This document shows positions 1 through 9,442 of a stretch of 64,000 bases of DNA, piece by piece. The translations under genes and the position numbers were made by a program. The DNA is from Luteimonas rhizosphaericola. GTDB taxonomy: Bacteria > Pseudomonadota > Gammaproteobacteria > Xanthomonadales > Xanthomonadaceae. The DNA lies in NCBI RefSeq assembly GCF_029888045.1, contig NZ_JARXRN010000024.1:40768-104767 (forward strand), read 5' to 3'. How positions within the stretch are numbered: position 1 is the first letter of the stretch; each line of letters starts with the position of its first letter. The notes under the pieces are model-generated. The model saw nothing but the letters and a program-made list of their open reading frames with translations. It was not told the DNA's origin and did not search any database.

Positions 1-371
1 TCGTCGCCCTCGAAGAACCAGGCCGGCGTCTGGTTGTGCCAGACCAGGGTGTGGCCGACCATGAACAGGTCGTGCCGCTCGCCGTATTCGACGAAGGCGT
101 CGGCGGCGGAGAAGTCCCAGGCGCCGGGTTCGGGATGCAGCACCTCGGCCTTCATCACGTTCTCGGCGGTAATGGCGTTGAAGTGCAGCGGGACCAGCGC
201 CTGCGCCCGCGCATCGCGGCCGGACACCATGTCGGCGTTCATCGCGGTGCCGATCAGGAAGGCATCGGCATAGGCGTCCTTGAGCGTGGTCGGCGGCGCG
301 GCCATGGCGGTCGAAGTCCCCGACAGCAGAACGGCGGCAACGAGGGCGTGGAAGGCATGGCGGGTGCGCAT
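1..371 (-). CDS. GH10 endo-1,4-beta-xylanase, N-terminal part
   Basis: Only the first 123 codons are in the window; the gene runs off the left edge. The start is the ATG at 371, followed by a signal peptide (basic start, hydrophobic stretch, cleavage near AMA-AP). The mature part shows the GH10 opening: FLIGTAMN, then FNAITAENVMKAE and the GHTLVWHNQTPAWF stretch of the first (beta/alpha) strands. Both catalytic glutamates of the family lie further on and cannot be checked. The family cleaves the internal beta-1,4 bonds of xylan. It is the last gene seen of the leftward xylan operon, so export and attack on polymeric xylan fit the neighbours. Family call is firm; activity is inferred. Confidence 0.9.
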   Translation of the reverse strand, partial: MRTRHAFHALVAAVLLSGTSTAMAAPPTTLKDAYADAFLIGTAMNADMVSGRDARAQALVPLHFNAITAENVMKAEVLHPEPGAWDFSAADAFVEYGERHDLFMVGHTLVWHNQTPAWFFEGD

Positions 372-450
372 CGGGGGACTCCGGAGTTTGCGTGTGGCGC
401 GGGACGTCGTTCGCAGGTGTCGGGTGCGCACGTGCCGCCTCGCAGGGATG

Positions 451-3303
451 TCAGGGCGCGCCGACGTGCAGGCGCAGCTCGGCCGAGGCCAGCCCGTCGC
501 CGTGGACGCGCACCACGGCGGTGCCGGACTGGCCGGCGCGGCCGCGTATGATCGCCAGCACCAGTCCGCTGAAGGCTTGCCGGGTCGGCGAGGGGAAGGC
601 GACGAGGTCGCGCGGGTCGCCGTTGTCCGTGGCGACGAGCTCCGCCGGTCCGTCGACCTCGAACCGCACATGGCTGTCGGCGTTGCGGATCGGCCGGCCC
701 TGCGCGTCGAGCACGCGCAGGGTGACGAAGGACAGGTCGCGGCCGTCGTTGCCGATGCGGTCGCGGTCGGCCTCGAGCGCGAGCCGCGCGGGGGCGCCGG
801 TGGTCTCCACGGTGGCGTCCGCCCAGGGCTGGCCGTCGCGCCAGGTCCGCACCCGGACCTCGCCGGGCTCGTACAGCACCTCGTCCCAGCGCAGCCGGTA
901 TTCGAAGTCGCCCTTCTTCCTGCGACCCTGCGAAACGCCGTTGACGAACAGCTCGCCCTCGTCGCCGCTGGTGAACACGTGCACCGGGGTGACCTCGCCC
1001 TCGCGGCCCGGCCAGTTCCAGTGCGGCAGGATGTGCGCCATCGGCAGGTCGGGGCGCCAGCGCGACTGGTACAGGTAGTAGCGGTCCTTCGGAAAGCCCG
1101 CCAGGTCCACGATGCCGGTGTACGAACTGCGCGCCGAGTAGTAGGGCGTCGGCTCGCCGAGGTAGTCGAAGCCGTTCCAGACGAACTCGCCGGCGACGAA
1201 GGGGTTGCGGTCGAGGGTGGCGAAGACGCGATCGGCGCTGGAGCCGAAGTCGACCGCGTGCAGCTCGTACGCGCTGACGTGCTGGTGCACGGAATCGCCC
1301 CCTCCGTTGTCGTCGCGGATCGGCGCGCTGTGGCGCGGCGTCACCGGGAACAGGTAGACGCCCCGGCTGCTGGCCGCCGAGGCGGTCTCGCTGCCCATGA
1401 TCACCTTGCCGGGAAACGCGGCGCGGAACGCCGGGTACGACGGCGGCGTGCGGATGCGTTCGGTGCCGGCGAACTCCGGTTCCTGGCGGATGCCTTCGCC
1501 CTGGTAGTTGAGGTTGACCACGTCGAACGCGGCGGGGAAGGGCATGTCGGCCTTGGCCCAGTTCATCGACGCGGTGGTGGGGCGGGTGGGGTCTTCCTCG
1601 CGCACGATCCGCACCAGCCGCCGGCCGATCGCCGCGCCGGCCTCGCCGTCGTACTGTTCGCCGACCTCGTTGCCCACGCTCCACAGGATCACCGAAGGAT
1701 GGTTGCGGTCGCGGCGCAGCATCGCGCGCAGGTCGGCCTCGTGCCAGTCGGGGAACACCAGGTGGAAATCCAGCGGCGTCTTCTTCTTCTCCCAGGAGTC
1801 GAACACCTCGTCGACGACCAGGAACCCCATGCGGTCGGTGAGTTCGAGCAGCTGCGGGTCGGGCGGGTTGTGCGCCATGCGGATGGCGTTGACGCCCATG
1901 TCGCGCAGGATCTCCAGCTGCCGCTGCGCGGCGCGGACGTTGAACGCGGCGCCGAGCGCGCCCAGGTCGTGGTGCTGGTTCACGCCGCGCAGCGGCACGT
2001 GCTCGCCGTTGACCACCACGCCGCGGTCGGGATCGAACTCCAGCCGGCGGATGCCGAACCGCGTTTCAATGCGATCCACCACCTCGCCCTCGCGCCGCAG
2101 GGTGGTGACGGCGACGTAGCGGTGCGGGTGCTGGTTCGGAGGTGGCCCCCACAGCCGCGGTCGTTCGATCCGCGTACCGGAGGTGACGGCCGTGGTGCCG
2201 CCGGCGACCACGTCGACGCCGATGGCGGGAATGCGGGCGACGGGTTCCGCACGCGGGCTGCCGTCGTCACCGAGCACGTGCAGCGCCGTCTCGACCTGGA
2301 CCCGGGCCGGCACAGCGGTGGTGTTGTCGACGTCCACCCGCACGTGCACCTGCGCGGAAGCGTCCGAGACCTCGGGCGTGGTGACCGTGGTGCCCCACTG
2401 CGCCACATGCACCGTCGCGGTCGTGGTGAGCCACACGTCCCGGTACAGCCCGCCGCCGGGATACCAGCGCGCGGATTCTGGCGGGTTGTCGAGGCGGATC
2501 GCGAGCTGGTTCGCGCCGCCGAACTCGACGTAGGGCGTCAGGTCCACGCGCCAGCTGTTGTAGCCGTACGGCCACCCACCCACCAGCGTGCCGTTGAGCC
2601 ACACGCTCGCATACGACATCGCGCCGTCGACATCGAGGTACACGCGTCGCCCGGCGAGCGACGCCGGGATCTCGAGGGTGCGCCGGTACCAGCCGATGCC
2701 CCAGCTCGGCAGCCGGCCCATGCCGCCGTACGGTCCCTCGGCGATGAACGGGCCCGCGATCGCCCAGTCGTGCGGCAGGGTCACCGGGGTCCAGCCGCTG
2801 TCGTCGAAGCCGGCGTCGAGGAAGGGGACCTCGCCGATCGGGGGTGGACCGTCGGGGCGCAGGTGGCGGGCGGCGGGATCGCGGATGAAGCGGTTGGCGG
2901 TCGGCAGAATCCAGCGCTTGAGCACGGGGCGGTCGGCTGCGATGCGCACCGCTTCGTCGGGGCGCGCGTCGGCGACCTTGCCGTCCGCGCTGCGGACGAC
3001 CTCGGGCCGCACGTCGTAGTCGAGCCGCCCCTCGATACCGGGCGGATCGCCCATGTGGAAGCGCCAGCCGGTGTCGAGCCGGATGCGCTCACGCGGCGCG
3101 GCGTCGGCGACGGGCGACGGGAATGCGAGCGCCGCGGCGAGCGCGACCATGCCCACCCGCGCCAGCACGCGTCCCCAGCCGCTGTGGCGGGGGCGCAAGC
3201 GCGCGCGCAGCGACGGTGGAGCGCCCGGGCACCCGGTCCCTGCATCGCCGTGCGCGTCCGACGCCACCGCTCCCACCATCACCGCCCGTGCGCCCGCGGT
3301 CAC
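451..3303 (-). CDS. GH2 family glycoside hydrolase, exported
   Basis: Glycoside hydrolase family 2 protein (beta-galactosidase/glucuronidase group), 950 residues from the GTG at 3303. Order: possible signal region, galactose-binding-like sandwich (about 90-290), Ig-like domain, then the TIM barrel. The acid/base Glu is seen in WSVGNEVGEQ (E546 in this numbering) and the nucleophile in VIMGSETAS (E639). The GTG overlaps the uxaC stop by 4 bp (GTGA), which favours coupling, but the first 45 residues look atypical. GTG at 3168 or ATG at 3150 would give a better signal peptide ending in SPVADA. In a xylan locus it may remove a side-chain sugar; the substrate cannot be read from sequence. Confidence 0.88.
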   Translation of the reverse strand: MTAGARAVMVGAVASDAHGDAGTGCPGAPPSLRARLRPRHSGWGRVLARVGMVALAAALAFPSPVADAAPRERIRLDTGWRFHMGDPPGIEGRLDYDVRPEVVRSADGKVADARPDEAVRIAADRPVLKRWILPTANRFIRDPAARHLRPDGPPPIGEVPFLDAGFDDSGWTPVTLPHDWAIAGPFIAEGPYGGMGRLPSWGIGWYRRTLEIPASLAGRRVYLDVDGAMSYASVWLNGTLVGGWPYGYNSWRVDLTPYVEFGGANQLAIRLDNPPESARWYPGGGLYRDVWLTTTATVHVAQWGTTVTTPEVSDASAQVHVRVDVDNTTAVPARVQVETALHVLGDDGSPRAEPVARIPAIGVDVVAGGTTAVTSGTRIERPRLWGPPPNQHPHRYVAVTTLRREGEVVDRIETRFGIRRLEFDPDRGVVVNGEHVPLRGVNQHHDLGALGAAFNVRAAQRQLEILRDMGVNAIRMAHNPPDPQLLELTDRMGFLVVDEVFDSWEKKKTPLDFHLVFPDWHEADLRAMLRRDRNHPSVILWSVGNEVGEQYDGEAGAAIGRRLVRIVREEDPTRPTTASMNWAKADMPFPAAFDVVNLNYQGEGIRQEPEFAGTERIRTPPSYPAFRAAFPGKVIMGSETASAASSRGVYLFPVTPRHSAPIRDDNGGGDSVHQHVSAYELHAVDFGSSADRVFATLDRNPFVAGEFVWNGFDYLGEPTPYYSARSSYTGIVDLAGFPKDRYYLYQSRWRPDLPMAHILPHWNWPGREGEVTPVHVFTSGDEGELFVNGVSQGRRKKGDFEYRLRWDEVLYEPGEVRVRTWRDGQPWADATVETTGAPARLALEADRDRIGNDGRDLSFVTLRVLDAQGRPIRNADSHVRFEVDGPAELVATDNGDPRDLVAFPSPTRQAFSGLVLAIIRGRAGQSGTAVVRVHGDGLASAELRLHVGAP

Positions 3304-4724
3304 AGGCGGTAGGCCTGTTTCGGCAGGCGGTAGGCGAGGTCGACCGCGACCTCGGCCGCGTCATCCTCGTCGAGGCGGTGCTCCGCGACCAGCTTCGCCA
3401 GCACCGCGCAGTCGACGCGCCGGGCGACATCGTGCCGCGCCGGGATCGACAGGAAGGCGCGCGTGTCGTCGTTGAAGCCGACCGTGTTGTAGAAGCCCGC
3501 GGTGCCGAGCGTCTGCTCGCGGAAGCGCCACATGCCCTCGGGCGAATCATGGAACCACCAGGCGGGCCCGAGGAACAGGCAGGGCCAGTGACCGGCCAGC
3601 GGGGCGAGTTCGCGCGCGTAGGTGCTCTCGTCGAGCGTGAACACGATCAGGCGGAACCCGGCCTCGTTGCCGTAGCGGTCGAGCAACGGCTTGAGCGCGC
3701 GCACGTAGTCGGTGCGCATCGGGATGTCGGCGCCCTTGTCGCGGCCGTGGCGGTCGAACAGGGCGCGGTTGTGGTTGCGGAAGCTGCCGGGGTGGATCTG
3801 CATCACCAGGCCGTCGTCCACGCTCATCGCCGCCATCTCGGTCAGCATCTGGGCGCGGAACAGCTCCGCCTCTTCCGGCAACGACTTCCCGGCGACGATG
3901 CGCGTGAACAGCGCGCGCGCCTGTGCCGGCACGAGGTCCGCGGTGGCGCAGGTCGGGTGTCCGTGGTCGGTGGACGTCGCGCCCATGGCGGCGAAGAATG
4001 CGCGCCGTTGCTGGTGCGCGCGCAGGTAGCCGTCCCAGTCGTACACGTTCTCGCCGGTGAGCTCGCCGAAGCGCTCCAGCGATGGGCGGAACTGCTCGTG
4101 CTCGGGATCGATCACCGGATCGGGCCGGTACGCGGTGACCACGCGCCCGCTCCAGCCGCTGTCGCGGATCGCCTGGTGGTGGGACAGCGGATCGAGCGGC
4201 GATTCGGTGGTGGCGATCACCTCGATGCCGAAGCGCTCGAACAGCGCGCGCGGCCGGAACGCCGCGGTCTTCAGCGCGTCGGTGATCGTGTCGTAGTAAT
4301 GGTCGGCGGTGCCGGCATCCAGGCGCACGCCCAGTCCGAACACCTCGGCGAACACGTGGTCGAGCCACAGCGACGACGGCGTGCCGCGGAACAGGTGCGT
4401 GTTGCGGGCGAACACGCGCCAGGCCTCGCGCGGATCGACCCCGGCACGCGATCCGTCGGCGCGCGGGATGCCCAGCGCGTCGAGGGGGATGCCCTGGCTG
4501 TAGAGCATGCGGAAGATGTAGTGGTCGGGCACCAGCAGCAGTTCGGTCGCGTTGGCGAACGGCGCATCGTCCGCCCACCAGGATGGATCGGTGTGGCCGT
4601 GGGGGCTGACGATCGGCAGCCCGGCGATCTGCGCATACAGGCGCCGCGCGATCGCGCGCTGCGCCGGGTCGGACGGGAACAGGCGATCCTCGTGCAGGAC
4701 CAGTGGCTTTGCGGCGGTGTTCAT
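3300..4724 (-). CDS. uxaC: glucuronate isomerase UxaC
   Basis: Uronate isomerase (474 residues, usual length about 470), converting D-glucuronate to fructuronate (or galacturonate to tagaturonate), the first cytosolic step after uptake. The protein opens with LVLHEDRLFPSDPAQRAIAR and the metal-binding segment IVSPHGHTDPSWW. The histidine-rich QIHPGSFRNHN and GFNDDTRAF segments near the C-terminus are typical of UxaC. The frame stays open upstream to 4967, but the ATG at 4724 gives the family N-terminus. It sits between the GH115 alpha-glucuronidase gene (82 bp upstream) and the GH2 gene (4-bp overlap), so its substrate is most likely glucuronate released from xylan. Confidence 0.95.
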   Translation of the reverse strand: MNTAAKPLVLHEDRLFPSDPAQRAIARRLYAQIAGLPIVSPHGHTDPSWWADDAPFANATELLLVPDHYIFRMLYSQGIPLDALGIPRADGSRAGVDPREAWRVFARNTHLFRGTPSSLWLDHVFAEVFGLGVRLDAGTADHYYDTITDALKTAAFRPRALFERFGIEVIATTESPLDPLSHHQAIRDSGWSGRVVTAYRPDPVIDPEHEQFRPSLERFGELTGENVYDWDGYLRAHQQRRAFFAAMGATSTDHGHPTCATADLVPAQARALFTRIVAGKSLPEEAELFRAQMLTEMAAMSVDDGLVMQIHPGSFRNHNRALFDRHGRDKGADIPMRTDYVRALKPLLDRYGNEAGFRLIVFTLDESTYARELAPLAGHWPCLFLGPAWWFHDSPEGMWRFREQTLGTAGFYNTVGFNDDTRAFLSIPARHDVARRVDCAVLAKLVAEHRLDEDDAAEVAVDLAYRLPKQAYRL

Positions 4725-4806
4725 CGGGTGCAGATCGATCCGTGGACGGTAGGGCTGATCGCGCGCAGATCCCGGCGCGAGGCGATGGGTGGGGTGGTGG
4801 AGGGCG

Positions 4807-7680
4807 TCATTCGCGCAGCCGGCTCTCCGCGGGTCCGAGCGTTCCGCGTGGCCGCGGATCGGTGACGACCTCGATGCGCTGGAACACGATGCCCGGGTCC
4901 ATCGCCCACAGCCGCAGGGTGTTGGCGCCCGCGGTTGCGGCGTGCCGCGAACCGGCGACGTGCGCATGGGCGATCACCGCGCGTTCCCAGGCCTGGAAGT
5001 CGCGGTCGCCGGGTGTGGGGTCCAGGCGCATCGTCACCACCTGCGGCGCCTCGTCGCCGATCGAGACTGCATAGCGCAGGCCGCCGCGGTTGCGGATGTC
5101 CAGCGTCGGGGCCATCGTCACGCGGACCTCGACCTCGCCTGCGGCATCGAGCACCAGCGGATACTCCAGCCGCGCGCCGTCGCCGCCGGGCTGGAGGCCG
5201 GGCCCGGTGGCCGGCCATGCGGCGACGCCCGAGCCGCCGTGGCCGAGCTGCGGGATGACCTGCCACGCCCCGCCCGGCGGCGGCACCGCCCTGGCGTAGC
5301 GCGGGGCCTCGATGGCGATCACGCCGTCGCCTTCGACGAAGCCGCGCGCGCCGCGATGCGCGGGTGGCTTGCGCACCGGCACCTGTACGTAGACTTCGGT
5401 CCGGTCGCTGCCGCGGATGGCGATCACGGCCTCGTGCTCGCCTTCCGGCAGCGCGGCCCAGTCCACGTTCAGCGTCAACGGCTGCGCGTCGTCGACCGCG
5501 CCCTGTGCCGGCGTCACCGTCAGCCACGGTTGCGTGGATCGCGCGGTGAACTCCACTGGCCCGCGTCCGCCGTTGAAGATCTCCACCGCGCGCGACGTCG
5601 CCGCCACAGGATCCAGGGGCGCCAGCCGGGGCGAGGTGGCCGGCTGCGGCCAGCGTCGCGCATCGCCCTCGATCGCGACCCCGGTCACGCCGCGTGCCGG
5701 CACGTCCACGCTGGCGAGCGCGGGCAGGATGTTGCGCTCGGGCTGCTGCCAGTGGGTGTAGCCGATGCGCGCCTGCGACATCATGTGCACCCACTTGCCG
5801 TCGGCGATGTCGCGTTCGTACATGCGCTGGAGTTCCGCATCGCGCTCGAACAGGCGACGGGCCTCGTCCGCCCACTTGTTTGCCGAGGCGCGGCCCTGGG
5901 CTGCGTAGAGGCGGTTGCGGGCCACGGCCACGTACAGCCGGTTGAGGTTGGCGCTGGCCAGCACCGGGTATTCGACCAGCTGCACCCAGGCGTCGCGGTG
6001 GCTGGCGGGAATGCGCCCGGCGAGCGCCAGCGTGCGCTGCTCCAGGGCGTCCCACTCGCCGATCACGCGCTCGGCCTCGCCGTCGTGCAGCAGGCTCCAG
6101 GTGTCGGCGTCCAGCAGCTCCGGCTTGCGGCGCGCGTTGTACCGGGTGTAGCGGGTGACGATCCCGCCGATCTCCCGCGCATGCGTGGCGCCGAACTGTT
6201 CCGCGGCCCAGGCCGCCGGATAGCCGGTGATCCATTCGAGGTCGGCCGCATCCGGGTTCCAGGCCTGGTCGAGGAAGGCGCTGATCGGCAGCTCCATCGG
6301 CTTGATGTCGCCGACGTTGACCACCCACACGCGCTCCACGCCGTGCGCCCACGCCAGGCGCATCTGCTCCCACGCGCGCTCGACCTGGGTGGTGTTGAGC
6401 CACTTGTAGTTGCGCGGGCCACCGACGTAGTCGAAGTGGTAGTACACGCCGTAGCCGCCGGGGCGCGCTGCGGCCGGGTCCGGCAGGCGGCGGATGTTGC
6501 CCCAGTTGTCGTCGGCGAACAGCAGGGTCACGTCGTCGGGCACGCGCATTCCCTGGTCGTGGTACTCCTGCACTTCCTTGTACAGCGCCCACACCTGGGG
6601 CGTGTCTTCCACCGGCTTGCCCGTCACCTCGCCGATGATCCGGCGCTGGTCGGCGACGATGCGCTCGAGCAGGGCGGTGGCGGTGCCTTCGGTCATCGCC
6701 TCGTCGCCATCGCCGCGCATGCCCAGCGTCACTACCGCCTCGCGGCCCTGCAGCCGTTCGATGCCGCCGCGCCAGAACCGCTGCAGCGTCTCGGCGTTGC
6801 GGGTGTAGTCCCATGGGCCCTGGCCGTAGCGCGACCACTCGTCGTGCGCGCGCATCATCGGCTCGTGGTGGCTGGTCGCGATCACCACGCCGTACTCGTC
6901 GGCCAGCTCGGCGTTGCGCGGATCGTCGTCGTAGAACGCGCGCGGCTGCCACATCGCCGGCCACAGGTAGTTGGCCTTGTGGCGCAGGATCAGCTGGAAC
7001 ACGCGCTCGTAGAAGCGGTGGTTGGTGCCGCCGAAGGTCGCGCGCGACCAGCCACCGAGCGCGGGCTCCTCGTCGTTGATGAAGATCCCGCGGTACTTCA
7101 CCTTCGGCGCGTCGACGAAGCGGCCGGGCGCGATGTGGAGCGAGGCGCGGCGTGGCGGCGGCACGTCCGCCCACCAGGTCCAGGGCGAGACGCCGATCCG
7201 GCGGGAGAGTTCGTACAGGCCGAACGCGGTGCCGCGGCGATCGGCGCCGACCACCAGCAACGCGCGCTCGATGCCGGGTTCCGGCGCGTCGACCACCTGC
7301 AGCAGGTAGCCCTCCCACACGCCGGCGACGCCCGTGGTATCGATGCCGCGCTCGCGCACGATGCGGTCGATGCGCGCACTGTGGCCCAGGGTGCCGGCGA
7401 TGACCGCCGTGCGCGGTGCGTCGGTGGACACGTTGCCGCCGGACACCGCAGCCAGGTCGTCGCGCAACGCCTCCGCCGCCAGGCGTACCGCGGCAGCATC
7501 TTCCGCGTCCACCAGCACCGCGATCGGAACGCCGCGCTCGACCAGCGCCAGGCTGTCGCGGCTGGCCGTCTCGCACACGGCTGCCGGCGCACTGCAGTCG
7601 GTCGCGGCACGTGCAGGCCCCGGCAGGGCGGCCAGCACGCAGCCCATCACCAGGGTCGAAAGCAGGGTGGCGAGGTTCAT
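4807..7680 (-). CDS. GH115 xylan alpha-1,2-glucuronidase
   Basis: Family 115 glycoside hydrolase, 957 residues, full length. GH115 enzymes remove (methyl)glucuronic acid from polymeric glucuronoxylan, unlike GH67 enzymes, which need oligosaccharides. A signal peptide is visible (MNLATLLSTLVMGCVLAALPG, cut near ARA), so the enzyme is exported. Family marks include KYRGIFINDEEPALGGW, HKANYLWPAMW, DDNWGNIRRLP and the VWVVNVGDIKPMELP strand in the central barrel. A C-terminal carbohydrate-binding-like domain follows (about 800-940). A plausible AAAGGA ribosome site lies about 10 bp before the ATG. It is the second gene of the leftward operon, between the hexuronate carrier and uxaC, so its product feeds both. 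Confidence 0.92.
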   Translation of the reverse strand: MNLATLLSTLVMGCVLAALPGPARAATDCSAPAAVCETASRDSLALVERGVPIAVLVDAEDAAAVRLAAEALRDDLAAVSGGNVSTDAPRTAVIAGTLGHSARIDRIVRERGIDTTGVAGVWEGYLLQVVDAPEPGIERALLVVGADRRGTAFGLYELSRRIGVSPWTWWADVPPPRRASLHIAPGRFVDAPKVKYRGIFINDEEPALGGWSRATFGGTNHRFYERVFQLILRHKANYLWPAMWQPRAFYDDDPRNAELADEYGVVIATSHHEPMMRAHDEWSRYGQGPWDYTRNAETLQRFWRGGIERLQGREAVVTLGMRGDGDEAMTEGTATALLERIVADQRRIIGEVTGKPVEDTPQVWALYKEVQEYHDQGMRVPDDVTLLFADDNWGNIRRLPDPAAARPGGYGVYYHFDYVGGPRNYKWLNTTQVERAWEQMRLAWAHGVERVWVVNVGDIKPMELPISAFLDQAWNPDAADLEWITGYPAAWAAEQFGATHAREIGGIVTRYTRYNARRKPELLDADTWSLLHDGEAERVIGEWDALEQRTLALAGRIPASHRDAWVQLVEYPVLASANLNRLYVAVARNRLYAAQGRASANKWADEARRLFERDAELQRMYERDIADGKWVHMMSQARIGYTHWQQPERNILPALASVDVPARGVTGVAIEGDARRWPQPATSPRLAPLDPVAATSRAVEIFNGGRGPVEFTARSTQPWLTVTPAQGAVDDAQPLTLNVDWAALPEGEHEAVIAIRGSDRTEVYVQVPVRKPPAHRGARGFVEGDGVIAIEAPRYARAVPPPGGAWQVIPQLGHGGSGVAAWPATGPGLQPGGDGARLEYPLVLDAAGEVEVRVTMAPTLDIRNRGGLRYAVSIGDEAPQVVTMRLDPTPGDRDFQAWERAVIAHAHVAGSRHAATAGANTLRLWAMDPGIVFQRIEVVTDPRPRGTLGPAESRLRE

Positions 7681-7762
7681 GCAGCGCGGGATCCTTTAGC
7701 AGTGCGCGGCCCGGCGCGCCCGCATGGCGGGCGATGCAGACGAGGCCAGCGGCGCAAACGGT

Positions 7763-9055
7763 TCACGATTCGTTGGATGGGGAAAGCCGGACCGGCTCGA
7801 GCCGCGGCGCGAGTACGTGGATGACCAGCAGCGCAGCCAGGTAGGCGAAGCCGGCCATCAGGAACAGCGCCGCGTAGCTGCCCGTGTACTGGCGCAGCCA
7901 GCCCGCACCGAGGTTCATGAAGAACCCGCCCATCGCGCCGGCGAAGCCGCCGATGCCGACCACGGAGGCGACCGCGTTGCGCGGGAACATGTCCGAGCTG
8001 AGCGTGAACAGGTTGGCCGAAAAACCCTGGTGTGCGGCCGCCGCCAGGCCGATCAGCCACACCGCCATCCACTGGCCTTCCACGTGCGGCGCGAACACCA
8101 CCGGCAGGATGCTGAGCGCGCAGATCAGCATCGCGGTCTTGCGCGCACCGTTCGCGCTCCAGCCGCGCTTCATCAGGAACGAACTGAACCAGCCGCCGCC
8201 CACCGAACCGACATCGGCCAGCAGGAACACCGTCACCATCGGCAATCCGATCGTGCGCAGGTCGACGCCGAAGCGGTCGGCCATGAACATCGGAAACCAG
8301 AACAGGTAGAACCACCACACCGAATCGCTGAGGAACTTGCCGCCGGTGAACGCCCAGGTCTGGCGGAACCGCAGCAGCTGCAGCCACGACACCTTGCCGG
8401 GCGGGTCGGGCGGATCGCTCTCGATCAGCGCCAGTTCGTCCGGCGAGACCTTCGGGTGCTCCGCGGGCCGCCGGTAGACCGGCAACCAGAACACCAGCCA
8501 CACCAGGCCGGCCAAGCCCGTCACCACGAACGCGGTGCGCCAGCCCCAGGTGAGCGCAAGCCAGGGCACCACCAGCGGCGCGACGATCGCGCCGATGTTG
8601 GATCCGGCGTTGAAGACACCGGTGGCAAACGCCCGCTCGCGCTTCGGAAACCATTCCGCCACCGTCTTGACCGCCGCCGGAAAATTGCCCGATTCGCCGA
8701 GCCCGAGCGCGAAGCGCGCGAGGCTGAAACCGACCACCGACTTCGCCAGCGCATGCGCCGCCGCGGCCAGCGACCACAGCGTCAGGTACACGCTGTAGCC
8801 CACGCGCGTGCCGACGCGATCGATGAACCAGCCGGCGAACAGGAAGCCGATCGCATAGGCGAGCGTGAATGCGGCGCTGATCACGCCGTAGTGCTGTTCG
8901 CTCCAGCCGAACTCCGCGACGAGGGTGGGCGCGAGGACGCCGAGCACCGCACGGTCGACGTAGTTGATCGTCGTGGCGAAGAACAGCAGCGCGCAGATCA
9001 CCCACCGGTAGCGGCTGGTCCGGACCTGGGGCGAGGAGTGGGTCATGGCGCTCAT
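7763..9055 (-). CDS. exuT: MFS hexuronate transporter, ExuT-like
   Basis: Twelve-helix major facilitator of the anion:cation symporter family (430 residues from the ATG at 9055). Family marks are the N-terminal TTINYVDRAVLGVLAP helix, FALGLGESGNFPAAVKTVAEWFPKRE and GVFNAGSNIGAI, as in ExuT-type glucuronate/galacturonate carriers. The frame is open to an ATG at 9106, but that adds an arginine-rich, non-family stretch; the ATG at 9046 is another option. As first gene of the leftward operon, behind two operators, it probably brings free glucuronate across the inner membrane for UxaC. The exact uronate transported is inference. Confidence 0.88.
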   Translation of the reverse strand: MSAMTHSSPQVRTSRYRWVICALLFFATTINYVDRAVLGVLAPTLVAEFGWSEQHYGVISAAFTLAYAIGFLFAGWFIDRVGTRVGYSVYLTLWSLAAAAHALAKSVVGFSLARFALGLGESGNFPAAVKTVAEWFPKRERAFATGVFNAGSNIGAIVAPLVVPWLALTWGWRTAFVVTGLAGLVWLVFWLPVYRRPAEHPKVSPDELALIESDPPDPPGKVSWLQLLRFRQTWAFTGGKFLSDSVWWFYLFWFPMFMADRFGVDLRTIGLPMVTVFLLADVGSVGGGWFSSFLMKRGWSANGARKTAMLICALSILPVVFAPHVEGQWMAVWLIGLAAAAHQGFSANLFTLSSDMFPRNAVASVVGIGGFAGAMGGFFMNLGAGWLRQYTGSYAALFLMAGFAYLAALLVIHVLAPRLEPVRLSPSNES

Positions 9056-9140
9056 GCACAGCGCGCCCGCGCGACCACGGCAGCGAAGGCGCCGCGGCAC
9101 CTGCATGCGAATGGCATGTCCCTCTCCCCTGCGCGATTCG

Positions 9141-9154
9141 TGATAGCGCTATCA
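9141..9154. promoter_or_regulatory. LacI-type operator, xyl-box-like (perfect palindrome)
   Basis: TGATAGCGCTATCA is a perfect 14-bp palindrome 86 bp upstream of the transporter start and 289 bp from the receptor start. It matches the central TAGCGCTA of the xyl-box (TGGTAGCGCTAACA) bound by the LacI-family repressor XylR in Xanthomonas. No XylR gene lies in the window, so the regulator is inferred. Confidence 0.7.
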
Positions 9155-9304
9155 GTAACACACTCCCCAGCGCGACGGCCACCTGTGCGCATGCAACCGC
9201 GCACGCCGTCGCTCCGACGACAACGCTGTCGTCGCAGGCGTGGGAATTCGTGCTGCATTGCAGCGTCGATGCGCATGTTGCGACGCAGCGTGTAGGCGCG
9301 AACT

Positions 9305-9318
9305 TGATAGCGCTACCA
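9305..9318. promoter_or_regulatory. LacI-type operator, second xyl-box-like site
   Basis: TGATAGCGCTACCA, which reads TGGTAGCGCTATCA on the other strand, differs from the site at 9141 in one base and from the Xanthomonas xyl-box in one base. The two sites are 164 bp apart in the same divergent gap and probably control both arms of the locus. Confidence 0.7.
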
Positions 9319-9442
9319 TCCGGCCGCCACTCCCGAAGGGCGTGTCGCACATGCGTCCCTGTGGGGGTACGAGGCATCACAGTCCACCGGTGTCACGACG
9401 CGAGCAGAAGCCGTCGGCCACCATCAGCGGGAGGGGAATTGC

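Noticed and set aside
280..3312. A 1010-residue plus-strand open frame opposite the GH2 gene
   Set aside because: Antisense shadow of a high-GC gene; rich in Arg, Val and His without any domain, while the minus strand has a clear GH2 protein.
4789..7824. A 1011-residue plus-strand open frame opposite the GH115 gene
   Set aside because: Shadow frame; the GH115 protein with signal peptide is on the minus strand.
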